This document shows, piece after piece, positions 21,508 to 34,056 of a stretch of 48,438 nucleotides of DNA. The stretch comes from Candidatus Mucispirillum faecigallinarum (GTDB lineage: Bacteria > Chrysiogenota > Deferribacteres > Deferribacterales > Mucispirillaceae): positions 1-48,438 of the forward strand of contig DXAQ01000032.1 of NCBI GenBank assembly GCA_019116905.1. The letters are read 5' to 3'. A model generated the notes under the pieces. That model was given only the letters and a program-made list of their open reading frames with translations. It had not been told where the DNA came from and did not search any database. The translations under genes were made by a program, and so were the position numbers. The first letter of the stretch is position 1; every line of letters starts with the position of its first letter.

Positions 21508-23520
21508 ATGAATTCTAAATTTAGAATGACTATTGCAGCTAAAATATTTATAATTTTAGCAGTTATCACATTAGTATCATTTGCAATGGGGGTTTATTCA
21601 TTTATTTCCACAAAAAGTGCAGGTAAAATTGCTGCCGATATTAGTAATGTATATTTAGACTTATTTGATTATAACACAGATTTAAACAACAAAATATCAG
21701 ATGTTCGCAGACTATTCAGAAGGTATATTATTGACCCTTCTCAGCAGCATTATGACAGCATAATGCAGTTAAAAAAATATGCAGAAGATGATTTACAGAA
21801 ATTAGATGCGCTTATTGATGATAAAAATACATCATCACTTGTGCCTGAAATAACTGCTGTATATCCTGAATTAAAAGGTGCTGTTACAACATATTTAAAT
21901 ACTGCTATAAATCAAATAGACATACGCCACAATATTGTGCCAAAAGAGCAGGAGTTTATAAAACTTACTAACAATTTTTTAAATGAAAGTGAAAATCTTA
22001 GAAAAGCTATTGCAAGTGTTGTAAGCAGAAATAGTGATGACCCGCAGATTGCAATGCGCTATTTTAATAACTATACCCGCATTGCAAATTTAGCAGTAAA
22101 TACAGGGCTTGTTTTAGAAATTTTTGCATCAGTTAGATATACTGGCAATTTAAAAGAGCTTGAAAAAACTGGCCAGCTTATGAAAAATATAAAAGAAGAC
22201 CTTGAAAATATAAGAACAAATATTGTAAATAGAGATTCTCTTGCTGTTATTGATAAAATGCTTACTATTCTTAACCAAAATGAAAAAGTATATAATGAAA
22301 TAGTAAAAGCTTATGAATTAAGGGCATCTGCAAACCAAAAACGAGATGCCAGTGTAGAACTGCTTGTTGGAATAAGCCAGCAGATTTCTGATTCCATTAA
22401 TAATATTATACAAGAAAAATCAAGCTATGCAGAAACATCTTTAAAAAGAACAAATTATGTAATAATATCACTGCTTATAGTAACTATTGCAGTTATAGCG
22501 GCAGCTGCTTTTATTACTCTTACATCAGTTATTAAACCTATACGCACTTTTGTTGATGCTGCGCATAATTTAACAGGCGGTGATAGAGATTTAACTATCA
22601 GGCTTAAAACTAAAAGTAATGATGAAATGTCTGATTTAGCAAAATATTTTAATACTTTTATAGAAAATGTGCAGGAAATTATAAACGAGGTAAAAAATTC
22701 TACAAACGAAGTAGCCTCAGGAAACAGCCAGCTGGCAGCAACTATTGAAGAACTTTCTGCTACATTTAATTCTCAATCTGAGCAGGTAAGCAGCATTGTT
22801 GTAGATATGAATAATATTAATAACGCATCAGAAGATGCTACTAATGAATTAAGGTCTGCTTTACAAGTGATAAATACTACATCAGAAGCTACTACTAATG
22901 GTCAAAACTCGTTATCTGAAATTAAAGACACTATGCTTGATATAAATAATAAAACTACTCACCTTTCAGAAACAATAAATAAACTTTTAGACAGCTCTGA
23001 ACAGATTGGTGAAATTTTAACAGTGATTAATGATATTGCAGACCAGACTAACCTGCTTGCATTAAATGCAGCTATTGAGGCAGCTCGTGCTGGAGAAGCA
23101 GGCAGAGGGTTTGCAGTTGTTGCTGATGAAGTTAGGAAACTTGCAGAACGCACCACAAAAGCTACAAGCGAAATTGAAAACATTATCTCCACTCTGCAGC
23201 ATGAATCAGAACAGGCATCAAAAGAAATGTCATCTGCAACAGACAGTGTAACAACAGGCGTATCTGTTATTGAAACAACTACATCATCATTTGTGCAGGT
23301 AGTGCATGGCGTGGATAATGTAACAAACACTACAAACCAGTTAATGGAAGGCTTTAATATACAGCATGAAACAGTGCAGTCTGTAACAGATAAAACTCAG
23401 GCTATTGCAAGCGGTATTGAAGAAAGTAATGCTGCAGTAAGTGAAATATCTATTACTGTAGACCACCTGCAGGAAAGAACAGAAGCTCTTAAAACTCTTG
23501 TAGGTCAGTTCAAAGTTTAA
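21508..23520 (+). CDS. Methyl-accepting chemotaxis protein
   Basis: Two TM segments, HAMP, signalling hairpin [49 protein letters not shown]. Confidence 0.97.
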   Translation: MNSKFRMTIAAKIFIILAVITLVSFAMGVYSFISTKSAGKIAADISNVYLDLFDYNTDLNNKISDVRRLFRRYIIDPSQQHYDSIMQLKKYAEDDLQKLDALIDDKNTSSLVPEITAVYPELKGAVTTYLNTAINQIDIRHNIVPKEQEFIKLTNNFLNESENLRKAIASVVSRNSDDPQIAMRYFNNYTRIANLAVNTGLVLEIFASVRYTGNLKELEKTGQLMKNIKEDLENIRTNIVNRDSLAVIDKMLTILNQNEKVYNEIVKAYELRASANQKRDASVELLVGISQQISDSINNIIQEKSSYAETSLKRTNYVIISLLIVTIAVIAAAAFITLTSVIKPIRTFVDAAHNLTGGDRDLTIRLKTKSNDEMSDLAKYFNTFIENVQEIINEVKNSTNEVASGNSQLAATIEELSATFNSQSEQVSSIVVDMNNINNASEDATNELRSALQVINTTSEATTNGQNSLSEIKDTMLDINNKTTHLSETINKLLDSSEQIGEILTVINDIADQTNLLALNAAIEAARAGEAGRGFAVVADEVRKLAERTTKATSEIENIISTLQHESEQASKEMSSATDSVTTGVSVIETTTSSFVQVVHGVDNVTNTTNQLMEGFNIQHETVQSVTDKTQAIASGIEESNAAVSEISITVDHLQERTEALKTLVGQFKV

Positions 23521-23562
23521 ATTTTTCAAATAATAGCTTAAAATTTTACCCGTATAACATAA

Positions 23563-23599
23563 AATTATACGGGTAAAATATAAAATATTTAATCAATTT
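23563..23599 (+). terminator. Probable terminator after MCP gene
   Basis: Perfect 15-bp inverted repeat ATTTTACCCGTATAA / TTATACGGGTAAAAT (23563-23577 / 23585-23599); no strong T tract on the plus strand. Confidence 0.6.
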
Positions 23600-23677
23600 T
23601 AATCTTTTATTGATTTTTTTTAAATACTGATTATAATCATAAGAAGTATGAGAAAGGGTTGATAAGGTTTATTAGTT

Positions 23678-24376
23678 ATGACAAATGAAGAATTAGTTGC
23701 AAAAACGGAATCTTTATATGATAATGGGGAATATAATCAAATTATTTCATTAATACAATCACTTCCAAAGGAGCAGCAGACATATCCACTTTTATTTATG
23801 CTGGCATTAGCATACAGCGATAACATTGATGGTGATGATGAAGAAAATAAAAGGCAGGCTCTTAAAATTCTTAAACAAATATCTGATAGTGGAGAATACG
23901 ATATAAAATGGCTTTATCTTATAGGTAAAACTTATTTTGAAACTAATCAGGAAGAATATGCCATAGAATATTTTAACCGTATTAATAGAATTTACCAAAA
24001 AGATAAAGAAATCGCATCTTTAATGAATGTGCAGCACTTTATAGAAAGCTGTAACGAAGTATTATATGAACGTGCATTAGCTGTTATCTTTATTACACTA
24101 AAAGAAGCATCAAAAGATGATAATATTACTATTAATAATATCAGTGAAAATAAATTAGCAATATTTTTCCCAAAATATAATATAAAACTTAATATGGAAA
24201 TATATAATCTGCACAGAAGTGGGGCAAAGCTGTTATTTGAGATTATTTATCCAGATAATTATACTCAAAAATATGATATTGACGGCGATGCAAACACTTA
24301 TGAAAACGGTATTTCTGATGCCTTAAATAAATTTGTAAATATTATTAATCATGAATTTTCAAAACATTGCAAGTGA
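23678..24376 (+). CDS. TPR-like hypothetical protein
   Basis: Intact 232-aa ORF with TPR-like N-terminus; domain order resembles the next gene. Confidence 0.65.
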   Translation: MTNEELVAKTESLYDNGEYNQIISLIQSLPKEQQTYPLLFMLALAYSDNIDGDDEENKRQALKILKQISDSGEYDIKWLYLIGKTYFETNQEEYAIEYFNRINRIYQKDKEIASLMNVQHFIESCNEVLYERALAVIFITLKEASKDDNITINNISENKLAIFFPKYNIKLNMEIYNLHRSGAKLLFEIIYPDNYTQKYDIDGDANTYENGISDALNKFVNIINHEFSKHCK

Positions 24377-24382
24377 AAAAAT

Positions 24383-26020
24383 ATGAATGAAAATATTTTA
24401 GAAAAAATAGAAAAACTTCATAATGCAGAAAAACATAAAGAAATTATTAAGTTAATAGAAAAACAAAAAGAACCGCTAAGTTATGAGCTTACATGCCTTC
24501 TTGCCCGTGCATACTGTAATATTCCTATAAAATCAATAGAAGATACCGGTTATATAAATAAAGGTCTTTCACTTTTGCTTTCTGTTGAAGATATGGGCAA
24601 AAATGACCCGCTTTGGCATTACAGAACTGGGTATGCTTATTTTTATTCTGATGATGAGGAAAAAGCTCTCTACCATTTTAATAAAACAGTGGAATTAATA
24701 CCAAAAACAAAAGAAAATGCTGAAAAATGGAAAGAATTTAATATAGGATATTTTATAGGCGAATGTGAAGATATTATAAAAGCTAAAAAAATTAGTGAAA
24801 AATTTGGCACAGGTGAAAATGCATCAGAGCAGGATATTATTGACTTTATATTATTTGCTTTAATGCACAGAAGTTTCCCAAAAGATGATATAATAAACGA
24901 TAACAGTATATATATTCCTGAATGGATGCTTATTATTAAGCCTGTTATTATAAATTATGCTGATGACAGGGTGGAAATAGAATGGAATATTACATGCCCG
25001 CTTTTTGATACAGGTCTTAAAGAAGAAACTTTTGGTGCAGGCGATAATTTAAAAGAGGCAGTATTTATTGCTGCAGGCACATTTACAGCATCTATTTTAC
25101 TGGCAGTTAAAAATGCACTTACAAAAAGTAATAATAAATTATCATACACATCAGAATTTAACGGACATATCCATAACTGGAATGTTTATTATAATCCACT
25201 TTTAATTGCAAGAGATGAAATGCAGACTGGAAAAATTGATGATTTAATATTATGGAACCAAATAAGTCCATTCCTTGATGCGTATTTAGGCAACCAGAAA
25301 TCAGTATGCATAAAAATATATGTGGCTAAGTTTGCAGGCAGTATAATCAGTGAATGCAGTATAGATAATATATATATTAATGAACTTAGCAATACTATTG
25401 GTGATTTTATTGATGATTTTGATGTAAAAGACAGTTTTTTTACTATGAGGCAGTATATTATACTTTCTCAGGAAGAAGAAACAACACTTCCATATATATA
25501 TGACGGAAAAGAAGGATATGTGGAACTTAAAAACAAACTGAAAAAAATATTAAATGTAATATATGAAATACAGCCATTTAATCCAGAAGATAATGAAGAT
25601 ATGGAAGATGCTTTCTTTTATCTTATAAGCAGGCTTGATGAAGAAGTTGATGATTTTACATTATGTATTGAATCTTTAATATTTATACCAGAAATATTTG
25701 CAGCAAACGTTTATGATAATATAGCCTTTCCAGAATCTATAACTATATATACGCAGGATGATGAAGAACCTCTGCAAATATTATATACTCAATTTAATGA
25801 TTACAGCAGAATATTTAAAGCTGTATGGGAAATACTTGATAATTATGAAGATACAGATAAACGTGATGTTATATATAATAAACTTTTAAGTATGAGTTAC
25901 TCTATAAACAGTATCTTAGCAGAAGGCAAAAAATTAGAAGAAATAGGTGGTGATGAAGATGAAGAAATCACTATCCCTGTTTTTGAAATGAATGTAGATG
26001 AAAGGTTTGAAATAAGGTAG
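24383..26020 (+). CDS. TPR-like protein with DUF6348-like domain
   Basis: N-terminal TPR-like helices; IPEWMLIIKPVIINYADDRVEIEWNITCPLFDTGLKEETFGAGDNLKEAVFIAAGTF resembles DUF6348. Confidence 0.6.
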   Translation: MNENILEKIEKLHNAEKHKEIIKLIEKQKEPLSYELTCLLARAYCNIPIKSIEDTGYINKGLSLLLSVEDMGKNDPLWHYRTGYAYFYSDDEEKALYHFNKTVELIPKTKENAEKWKEFNIGYFIGECEDIIKAKKISEKFGTGENASEQDIIDFILFALMHRSFPKDDIINDNSIYIPEWMLIIKPVIINYADDRVEIEWNITCPLFDTGLKEETFGAGDNLKEAVFIAAGTFTASILLAVKNALTKSNNKLSYTSEFNGHIHNWNVYYNPLLIARDEMQTGKIDDLILWNQISPFLDAYLGNQKSVCIKIYVAKFAGSIISECSIDNIYINELSNTIGDFIDDFDVKDSFFTMRQYIILSQEEETTLPYIYDGKEGYVELKNKLKKILNVIYEIQPFNPEDNEDMEDAFFYLISRLDEEVDDFTLCIESLIFIPEIFAANVYDNIAFPESITIYTQDDEEPLQILYTQFNDYSRIFKAVWEILDNYEDTDKRDVIYNKLLSMSYSINSILAEGKKLEEIGGDEDEEITIPVFEMNVDERFEIR

Positions 26021-26052
26021 CAGATATATTTCTTTATATATTTATATATGCT

Positions 26053-28179
26053 TTATTTCTTTTTGCCTTTTTTTCTATATATTGTAAAATCTGCCTGTAA
26101 AAGCATAATATCTATTTTATAAGGTATTACTCTGATTTTATCGCCTACTCTGTATCGTTCCCCAGTTCTTTCCCCTGTGGCAGTTTCACCATACTTATAA
26201 AATATATCAAAATCAATATATGAATAATCAATATAACCTGTCATCATAAGTTTTTCTATATAAATAAATATGCCGTTTCCTGTAATTCTATTTATATAAC
26301 CAGTAAAAACATCATCATAATGATTAGAAATATATTCAAGTTTTTTAAAAGAGCCTATGTCATGCTCTGCATCCTGGGCAACCCTTTCTCTTTTTGAGCA
26401 GTGGGCAGCAAGTTCTTTTAATTCTTCCAGCTGCTCGCTTATACTTCCTAACTTTAATGCAGAAAGCAGTGCCCTGTGCACCAGTAAATCAGGGTAACGT
26501 CTTATTGGGCTTGTAAAGTGAGTATAGGCACTTGATGCCAGCCCAAAATGGCCTTTATTTTCTGTTGTATATTCTGCACGCATCATAGAGCGCACAAGCA
26601 GTGAGCCTAAAAGGTCAGCATGTTTTGAAGATGATGCAATTTTACTTAATTCTGCAACTGTTTCAGGTGTTACAGGGTATTCTAATGGCGGCACTTTTAA
26701 GCCAAAATTTCTTGCCATTTCCACCCAGTCATCAATCTTTTTTGTATCTGGTTCATCATGAACTCTGTATATGCCTTTTAAATCATTTTCCTCAAAAAAT
26801 TCTGCTGCCGATTCGTTTGCTGCAATCATAAAACATTCTATTAATCTTTCAGCAAGTCCCCTTTCATATGGTTTAATATCTAATATTTCCCCATTATCAT
26901 CAAATATAAATTCAGCTTCAGGTAAATCAAAATCAATAACGCCGTCTTTCTGTCTTTTTGCAAGCAGAATATCTGTTAATTCTTTTGCTGTATTTAAAAA
27001 CGGCACAAGTTTTTCATCTTCACTTTCTGCCTTCTCATTAAATACCTGGTTTACAAAAGTATATGTTAACCTGTGGTTAGAATTAATTATAGAGCGGTAA
27101 AATTCAGCTACTTTTTTATGGCCGTTTTTATCAAAAACCATTCTGCATGTTACAGTAAATCTATCTTCATGAGGCACAAGGCTGCATACCCCATTAGAAA
27201 GCACTTCTGGCAGCATTGGTATTGCAAATTCAGGAAAATATACACTAGTGCCTCTAGCCTGCGCCTCCATATTTAAATGACTTCCCCTTTGCACATATCT
27301 TGATACATCAGCAATATGCACGTAAAGTTCATAATCACTGCCTTTTTTAAATATGCTTATAGCATCATCAAAATCTCGTGCTGATTCGCCGTCAATTGTA
27401 ACAGTATAAATATCTCTAAAATCAGTTAAATCTTTTTTATTTATTTTAAATGTGCCGTTTTCTATTAAGCTGCATTCCTGCATTACTGTTTCAGGAAAAC
27501 TGCCTGATAAAGAGTATTTATACATAATAATTTTATTATCAATATCTTTATCGCTTAATGTGCCGATTTTTTCTATTATTCTGCCTGATGCATAATTATG
27601 ACCTGACGGATATCTTTCTATTTTGCATAAAACAACATCATCATCATGCAAAGCAACAGGGCAGTTTTTTATAATAAAATGACCTTGAAAATTTCTTGAA
27701 AAAGGTATAACGCGGTAACTGCTGCGGTATTTTTCTACAACCCCTACCACCTGCTCTATACCTCGCTCTATAATCTGCACTACTTCTGCTTCACGTTTAC
27801 CTTTATATATACCGATACGGGCAAGGCATATATCGTTATGCGCTGCTCCTTTTAATTTTTTAGGGTGAATAAATGCATCTTCAATGTTTTTATCATCAGG
27901 AATAAAAAAGCCATACCCGTCTTTATGGATAGATACAGTGCCTTTCAGCACTTCTCCTATATGGCTTTTTTTATAAGCATTATTATCAGATTTCTTTTCT
28001 GGCTTTTTATCTTTAATAAATTTCCTGACATTTTCTTCTAAAATATCCTGCGGTAGATTTTTAATAAGTTTACGAGCCTGCCTTTCATCTATATTTAAAA
28101 TATCTGCAAGCTCGTAAGAAGAAATATGCGGAAATTGAGATAATATTTTTTCTGCTTTTTTCCTTAATTTATTATCCAA
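26053..28179 (-). CDS. rnr: Ribonuclease R
   Basis: DIYTVTIDGESARDFDDAISI, YVHIADVSRYV, YTHFTSPIRRYPDLLVHR, C-terminal S1 domain. Confidence 0.95.
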   Translation of the reverse strand: MDNKLRKKAEKILSQFPHISSYELADILNIDERQARKLIKNLPQDILEENVRKFIKDKKPEKKSDNNAYKKSHIGEVLKGTVSIHKDGYGFFIPDDKNIEDAFIHPKKLKGAAHNDICLARIGIYKGKREAEVVQIIERGIEQVVGVVEKYRSSYRVIPFSRNFQGHFIIKNCPVALHDDDVVLCKIERYPSGHNYASGRIIEKIGTLSDKDIDNKIIMYKYSLSGSFPETVMQECSLIENGTFKINKKDLTDFRDIYTVTIDGESARDFDDAISIFKKGSDYELYVHIADVSRYVQRGSHLNMEAQARGTSVYFPEFAIPMLPEVLSNGVCSLVPHEDRFTVTCRMVFDKNGHKKVAEFYRSIINSNHRLTYTFVNQVFNEKAESEDEKLVPFLNTAKELTDILLAKRQKDGVIDFDLPEAEFIFDDNGEILDIKPYERGLAERLIECFMIAANESAAEFFEENDLKGIYRVHDEPDTKKIDDWVEMARNFGLKVPPLEYPVTPETVAELSKIASSSKHADLLGSLLVRSMMRAEYTTENKGHFGLASSAYTHFTSPIRRYPDLLVHRALLSALKLGSISEQLEELKELAAHCSKRERVAQDAEHDIGSFKKLEYISNHYDDVFTGYINRITGNGIFIYIEKLMMTGYIDYSYIDFDIFYKYGETATGERTGERYRVGDKIRVIPYKIDIMLLQADFTIYRKKGKKK

Positions 28180-28192
28180 TATAATATCCTTA

Positions 28193-29107
28193 CTATTCAG
28201 CTAATACAGAAAGGTATCTTTCCCCAGTATCTGCAAGTATTACAGCAATATTTTTGCCTGCATTTTCAGGCCTTTCTGCTATTTTTAAAGCTGCTGCCAT
28301 TGCTGCACCTGATGAAATGCCTGCTAATATACTTTCATTAGCTGCTAATGCTTTTGCCATATCAAAAGCTTCTTCATTAGTAATCTGTACTATTTCATCA
28401 TATATATTAGTGTTTAATACATCAGGCACAAACCCTGCCCCAATACCTTGAATTTTATGAGGTCCTGCCTTGCCACCTGAAAGCACAGGAGATGATGCAG
28501 GCTCAACTGCCACTACTTTTATATTACTGTTTTTCTCTTTTAAATATTCGCCAACACCGGTAATTGTGCCACCTGTTCCTACTGCTGATATAAATATATC
28601 AATTTTGCCGTCCATATCATTATAAAGTTCTGGGCCTGTTGTTTCTTTATGTATCTGGCTGTTGGCTTTATTTTTAAACTGCTGTGGCATAAAAGCACCC
28701 TCTATTTCTTTAACAAGTTCTTCTGCTTTTGCAACAGCTCCGCCCATACCTTTGCTTCCTTCTGTTAATACTATTTCTGCACCAAAAGCTTTAAGCAGTT
28801 TACGCCTTTCTATACTCATAGTTTCAGGCATTGTAAGGATAAGTTTATATCCTTTAATAGCTGCAGCACCAGCAAGCCCAATACCAGTATTGCCGCTTGT
28901 TGGCTCAACTATAACGCCGCCTTTTTTTAAAAGTCCTTCACGCTCTGCCTGCTCTATCATTGCAAGCCCAACCCTGTCTTTTACACTGGAAAATGGGTTA
29001 AAAGATTCTATCTTTGCAAAAATATTTGCTTTTGTATTATTTAATTTATTGATTTTTACAACAGGTGTTTTACCTATTAATTCTAACATATTTTCTGCTA
29101 TTTTCAT
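28193..29107 (-). CDS. cysK: Cysteine synthase A (O-acetylserine sulfhydrylase)
   Basis: LIGKTPVVKINKL, SSVKDRVGLAMI, VEPTSGNTGIGLA, GTGGTITGVGEYLK. Start placed at 29107 (MKIAENM) with GGAG 6 nt upstream. Confidence 0.95.
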   Translation of the reverse strand: MKIAENMLELIGKTPVVKINKLNNTKANIFAKIESFNPFSSVKDRVGLAMIEQAEREGLLKKGGVIVEPTSGNTGIGLAGAAAIKGYKLILTMPETMSIERRKLLKAFGAEIVLTEGSKGMGGAVAKAEELVKEIEGAFMPQQFKNKANSQIHKETTGPELYNDMDGKIDIFISAVGTGGTITGVGEYLKEKNSNIKVVAVEPASSPVLSGGKAGPHKIQGIGAGFVPDVLNTNIYDEIVQITNEEAFDMAKALAANESILAGISSGAAMAAALKIAERPENAGKNIAVILADTGERYLSVLAE

Positions 29108-29193
29108 CATATACTCCATTTTAAATATTTGATATATAAAATATTTTTTAGTATTACACTTTTATATATGCTTGTCAAGTATCATAATTTATA

Positions 29194-31161
<1,968 letters not shown>

Positions 31162-32361
31162 TTAAAACCTCATAATAAGTGAGCCTTCTGGAACTTTATC
31201 TTTAAAAGGTATTTTATATATATAGTTTGGCCTTGTAGCCTCTATTTTATTACTGCCCTCATCTAATATAAATTCAGGAGTAATATTTATCCTTTTTAAA
31301 TCAGGTGTTAAAATTGTTATTTCTTCATCAGGTGCAAATTTTGCCCTGCATGTAATATTTAATTCTTCGCCGTTGCTGTCATTTAAAGCAACCCCTAAAA
31401 ACGCAGCTGCGCGGGAATATCCACTTGTTTCTCTGTTAATTGCATTAGCATCATATTCGCCGCCGTAAAAGCCTTCAATATAGCCTCTGTTGCTTACGCT
31501 GTTTAATAAATCATGCCATTCTGGCAGTGCTTTATAATTATCAGCATCTTTCATTGCTGCATCTATTGCCTGCCTGTATACACCTGTTACAATAGATACA
31601 TACATTATACTTTTCATTCTGCCTTCAATTTTACCACTGGCAGAGCCCATTTTTACAAGCTCCCCTATTCTGTCTAATAAACATAAATCTTTAGAGTTGT
31701 ATAAATATGTACCTCTTTCATCTTCATAAACTGGAAAATATTCACCTTCTCTTTTTTCTTCCATAAGTGCATAATTCCACCTGCATGGGTGAGTGCATTC
31801 GCCGTTATTTGCATCTTTTCCAGTCATATAAGAGCTGATTAAACATCTTCCACTCATAGATATGCATATTGCACCGTGAATAAAAGTTTCCACTTCGCAT
31901 TTAGCATGTTTCATAATTTCTATTAAATCTTCTTTGCGGACTTCCCTTGCCATAATTACCCTTTTTGCACCAAGTGATGCCCAGAAATTAACGGCAGCAA
32001 GGTTTGTAGTATTAGCCTGTGTGCTTATAGATACAGGTGTTTTTATACCCTCCTGCTTAACAATAGAAAATATGCCAGGGTCGCTTATAATCAAAGCATC
32101 TGCCCCTAACTGCTCACATTTTTTAAGATATTTGCTTATATCATCAAGTTCATGGGTTTGAGGGTAAATGTTAACTGTAACATAGCCTTTTTTACCCCTT
32201 TCATGCAGATATTTAAAAGCTTCTTCCATTTCATCAAAAGTAAAGTTTCCTGCATTTGCACGCAGCCCAAAAGCTGGACCGCCCATAAATACTGCATCTG
32301 CTCCAAAACGAACAGCTGCCTTTAATTTTTCAAAATTTCCTGCGGGAGAAAGTAATTCCAT
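31162..32361 (-). CDS. Peptidase U32 family protein (YegQ/TrhP-like)
   Basis: MELLSPAGNFEKLKAAVRFGADAVFMGG, EVETFIHGAICISMSGRCLISSYMTGKDANNGECTHPCRW. Confidence 0.92.
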   Translation of the reverse strand: MELLSPAGNFEKLKAAVRFGADAVFMGGPAFGLRANAGNFTFDEMEEAFKYLHERGKKGYVTVNIYPQTHELDDISKYLKKCEQLGADALIISDPGIFSIVKQEGIKTPVSISTQANTTNLAAVNFWASLGAKRVIMAREVRKEDLIEIMKHAKCEVETFIHGAICISMSGRCLISSYMTGKDANNGECTHPCRWNYALMEEKREGEYFPVYEDERGTYLYNSKDLCLLDRIGELVKMGSASGKIEGRMKSIMYVSIVTGVYRQAIDAAMKDADNYKALPEWHDLLNSVSNRGYIEGFYGGEYDANAINRETSGYSRAAAFLGVALNDSNGEELNITCRAKFAPDEEITILTPDLKRINITPEFILDEGSNKIEATRPNYIYKIPFKDKVPEGSLIMRF

Positions 32362-32403
32362 ATATTATTATCCTTAATTTTATTTAGTTTAGTGGCTTAA
32401 TAT

Positions 32404-32418
32404 AACATAATTTATGTT
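32404..32418. repeat. 7-1-7 perfect palindrome AACATAA-T-TTATGTT upstream of the U32 gene
   Basis: Direct reading of the divergent intergenic region between U32 and the lipoprotein gene. Confidence 0.8.
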
Positions 32419-32562
32419 TTATTCAAGAATATATTTAAAATATGGCAGTTTATCTATAATATCTGCACAAATATAAAATATTTTTTTCAAAATGACACAT
32501 ACTGTCGCACAGGTGCTATACATTCATACATAGAAAAAAATTTATAAAATGTAAAAAAATAC

Positions 32563-32592
32563 TTGACAATCCCCACCCCCCCCAAGTATAAC
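32563..32592 (+). promoter_or_regulatory. Sigma70-type promoter with C8 tract in the -35/-10 spacer
   Basis: TTGACA (32563-32568), 18-nt spacer containing CCCC-A-CCCCCCCC, TATAAC (32587-32592). Confidence 0.75.
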
Positions 32593-32622
32593 GGCTTATA
32601 TTTTATTAAAAAGGAGAATGTT

Positions 32623-33894
32623 ATGAAAAAACTACAAAACTTAATTTTTGCATGCCTGCTTACTCTTGGGCTTGCTGCATGTGCTAATGATGATAAGTCA
32701 TCAAACGCTGCACCAATCATCAATACTGATGAAGAAGTTACTGAATCTTTTGAAGCAAAACTTAATGAAAGTGCTGAAAAGACTATTACTTTTACAAACC
32801 CTCATCTAACAGATGCTGACCTTGAAGTAAGTATTTACAATAATGAATCATCTATTGAAATTGATACAGCAAGTTCAACATGTGATAGTGTTACTAATAA
32901 CTATGGTAACTATACTATTAAAAGCAGATTAGCAGCTGGAGGGTCCTGCAAAATAAAATATACTTATACACCTACTCAATTTGCTACAAAAGCACTTGAA
33001 TTAAATATTGATTATCATAAAGTGTATGAAGCAGTATGCCCAACACCTAACTATGTGCCTAGTTTAGAACAAGCTATGACTAGAAATAAATATGTTAATA
33101 TGACTATCTATAACTATGCAGTAGACAGCAACGGCACAAAATCACCAGATATTATAAATGTAGAAATTAACCTGGAATGGTATGTATCTGGCAACTTGAT
33201 GAATTATACTAACCCAGCTCCTTATTCTCAAACTTTTAACCTGCCAGCAAAAAAAGGAGAATATTTATTTAATAATTATGGTATTGAATTAACTTCTAAT
33301 AATAATAACTGCTCAATATCTGGCAGCACTCTTACAGTAAATAATGATGTAAATAATGATAATGGCTGCTCTATTACTTATTCAACTACAATAGATAATA
33401 TTACTTCTATCCAGTTTTCCCCTAAGGAAGAAGCAAACCCATACTACAATGTAAATGTAAACATAAACAGTAACTATACATATAACTTATTAAGTGCGCC
33501 TTATTATAATACATTTGGACCTGAATATTTTGCAACTAATTTAAGTGGTGATACTTATATTGATGCAGGTTTACTTAGCAATAATGAAAAAATCACAAGT
33601 TATGAAATAACTGGCACAAATAAAGATAAATTTAAAGTTGCATCTACAAAACATAATGGCTGCAAAGTAACAGATACAGAAATATCAATACCAGCAGAGC
33701 AGGAAAACTGCTTTTTCACTGTTGAAATAGCAGACATTAAAGAAAGTGGAGATTTTACTGCTACTTTAAATACAACTTCAAGCACTAACGGCAGCCAAAC
33801 ATATAATATTCAAGGTGAGGTAAGTCTTTTATTAAATGATAAGTTATCAACTTACTGCCAGCAAAATACTCAAAGTAAAAAATTATTTAATTAA
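32623..33894 (+). CDS. Predicted surface lipoprotein with repeated Cys-paired Ig-like segments
   Basis: Lipobox MKKLQNLIFACLLTLGLAAC; SD AAGGAG; three segments each with a Cys pair. Confidence 0.8.
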   Translation: MKKLQNLIFACLLTLGLAACANDDKSSNAAPIINTDEEVTESFEAKLNESAEKTITFTNPHLTDADLEVSIYNNESSIEIDTASSTCDSVTNNYGNYTIKSRLAAGGSCKIKYTYTPTQFATKALELNIDYHKVYEAVCPTPNYVPSLEQAMTRNKYVNMTIYNYAVDSNGTKSPDIINVEINLEWYVSGNLMNYTNPAPYSQTFNLPAKKGEYLFNNYGIELTSNNNNCSISGSTLTVNNDVNNDNGCSITYSTTIDNITSIQFSPKEEANPYYNVNVNINSNYTYNLLSAPYYNTFGPEYFATNLSGDTYIDAGLLSNNEKITSYEITGTNKDKFKVASTKHNGCKVTDTEISIPAEQENCFFTVEIADIKESGDFTATLNTTSSTNGSQTYNIQGEVSLLLNDKLSTYCQQNTQSKKLFN

Positions 33895-33930
33895 GTCTAA
33901 TCTAATTAAATAAAATCACCTAAATTTAAG

Positions 33931-33960
33931 CTCCTGCAACTTGTTGCAGGAGTTTTCGTT
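33931..33960 (+). terminator. Rho-independent terminator after the lipoprotein gene
   Basis: CTCCTGCAAC-TT-GTTGCAGGAG followed by TTTTCGTT. Confidence 0.88.
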
Positions 33961-33986
33961 TACAGCATAATTTAATTAAAAAATAG

Positions 33987-34016
33987 TTGACACCGATTAT
34001 AATGCATATATATTAT
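33987..34016 (+). promoter_or_regulatory. Sigma70-type promoter of the DUF4065-like ORF
   Basis: TTGACA (33987-33992) and TATTAT (34011-34016), 18-nt spacer. Confidence 0.55.
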
Positions 34017-34056
34017 GATATAAAATAATAAAAATAAATAAATTGGTAAATCAATT

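Noticed and set aside
28662-29132. 156-aa plus-strand ORF
   Set aside because: Antisense to cysK; low-complexity Ala/Ser/Ile/Leu composition typical of shadow ORFs.
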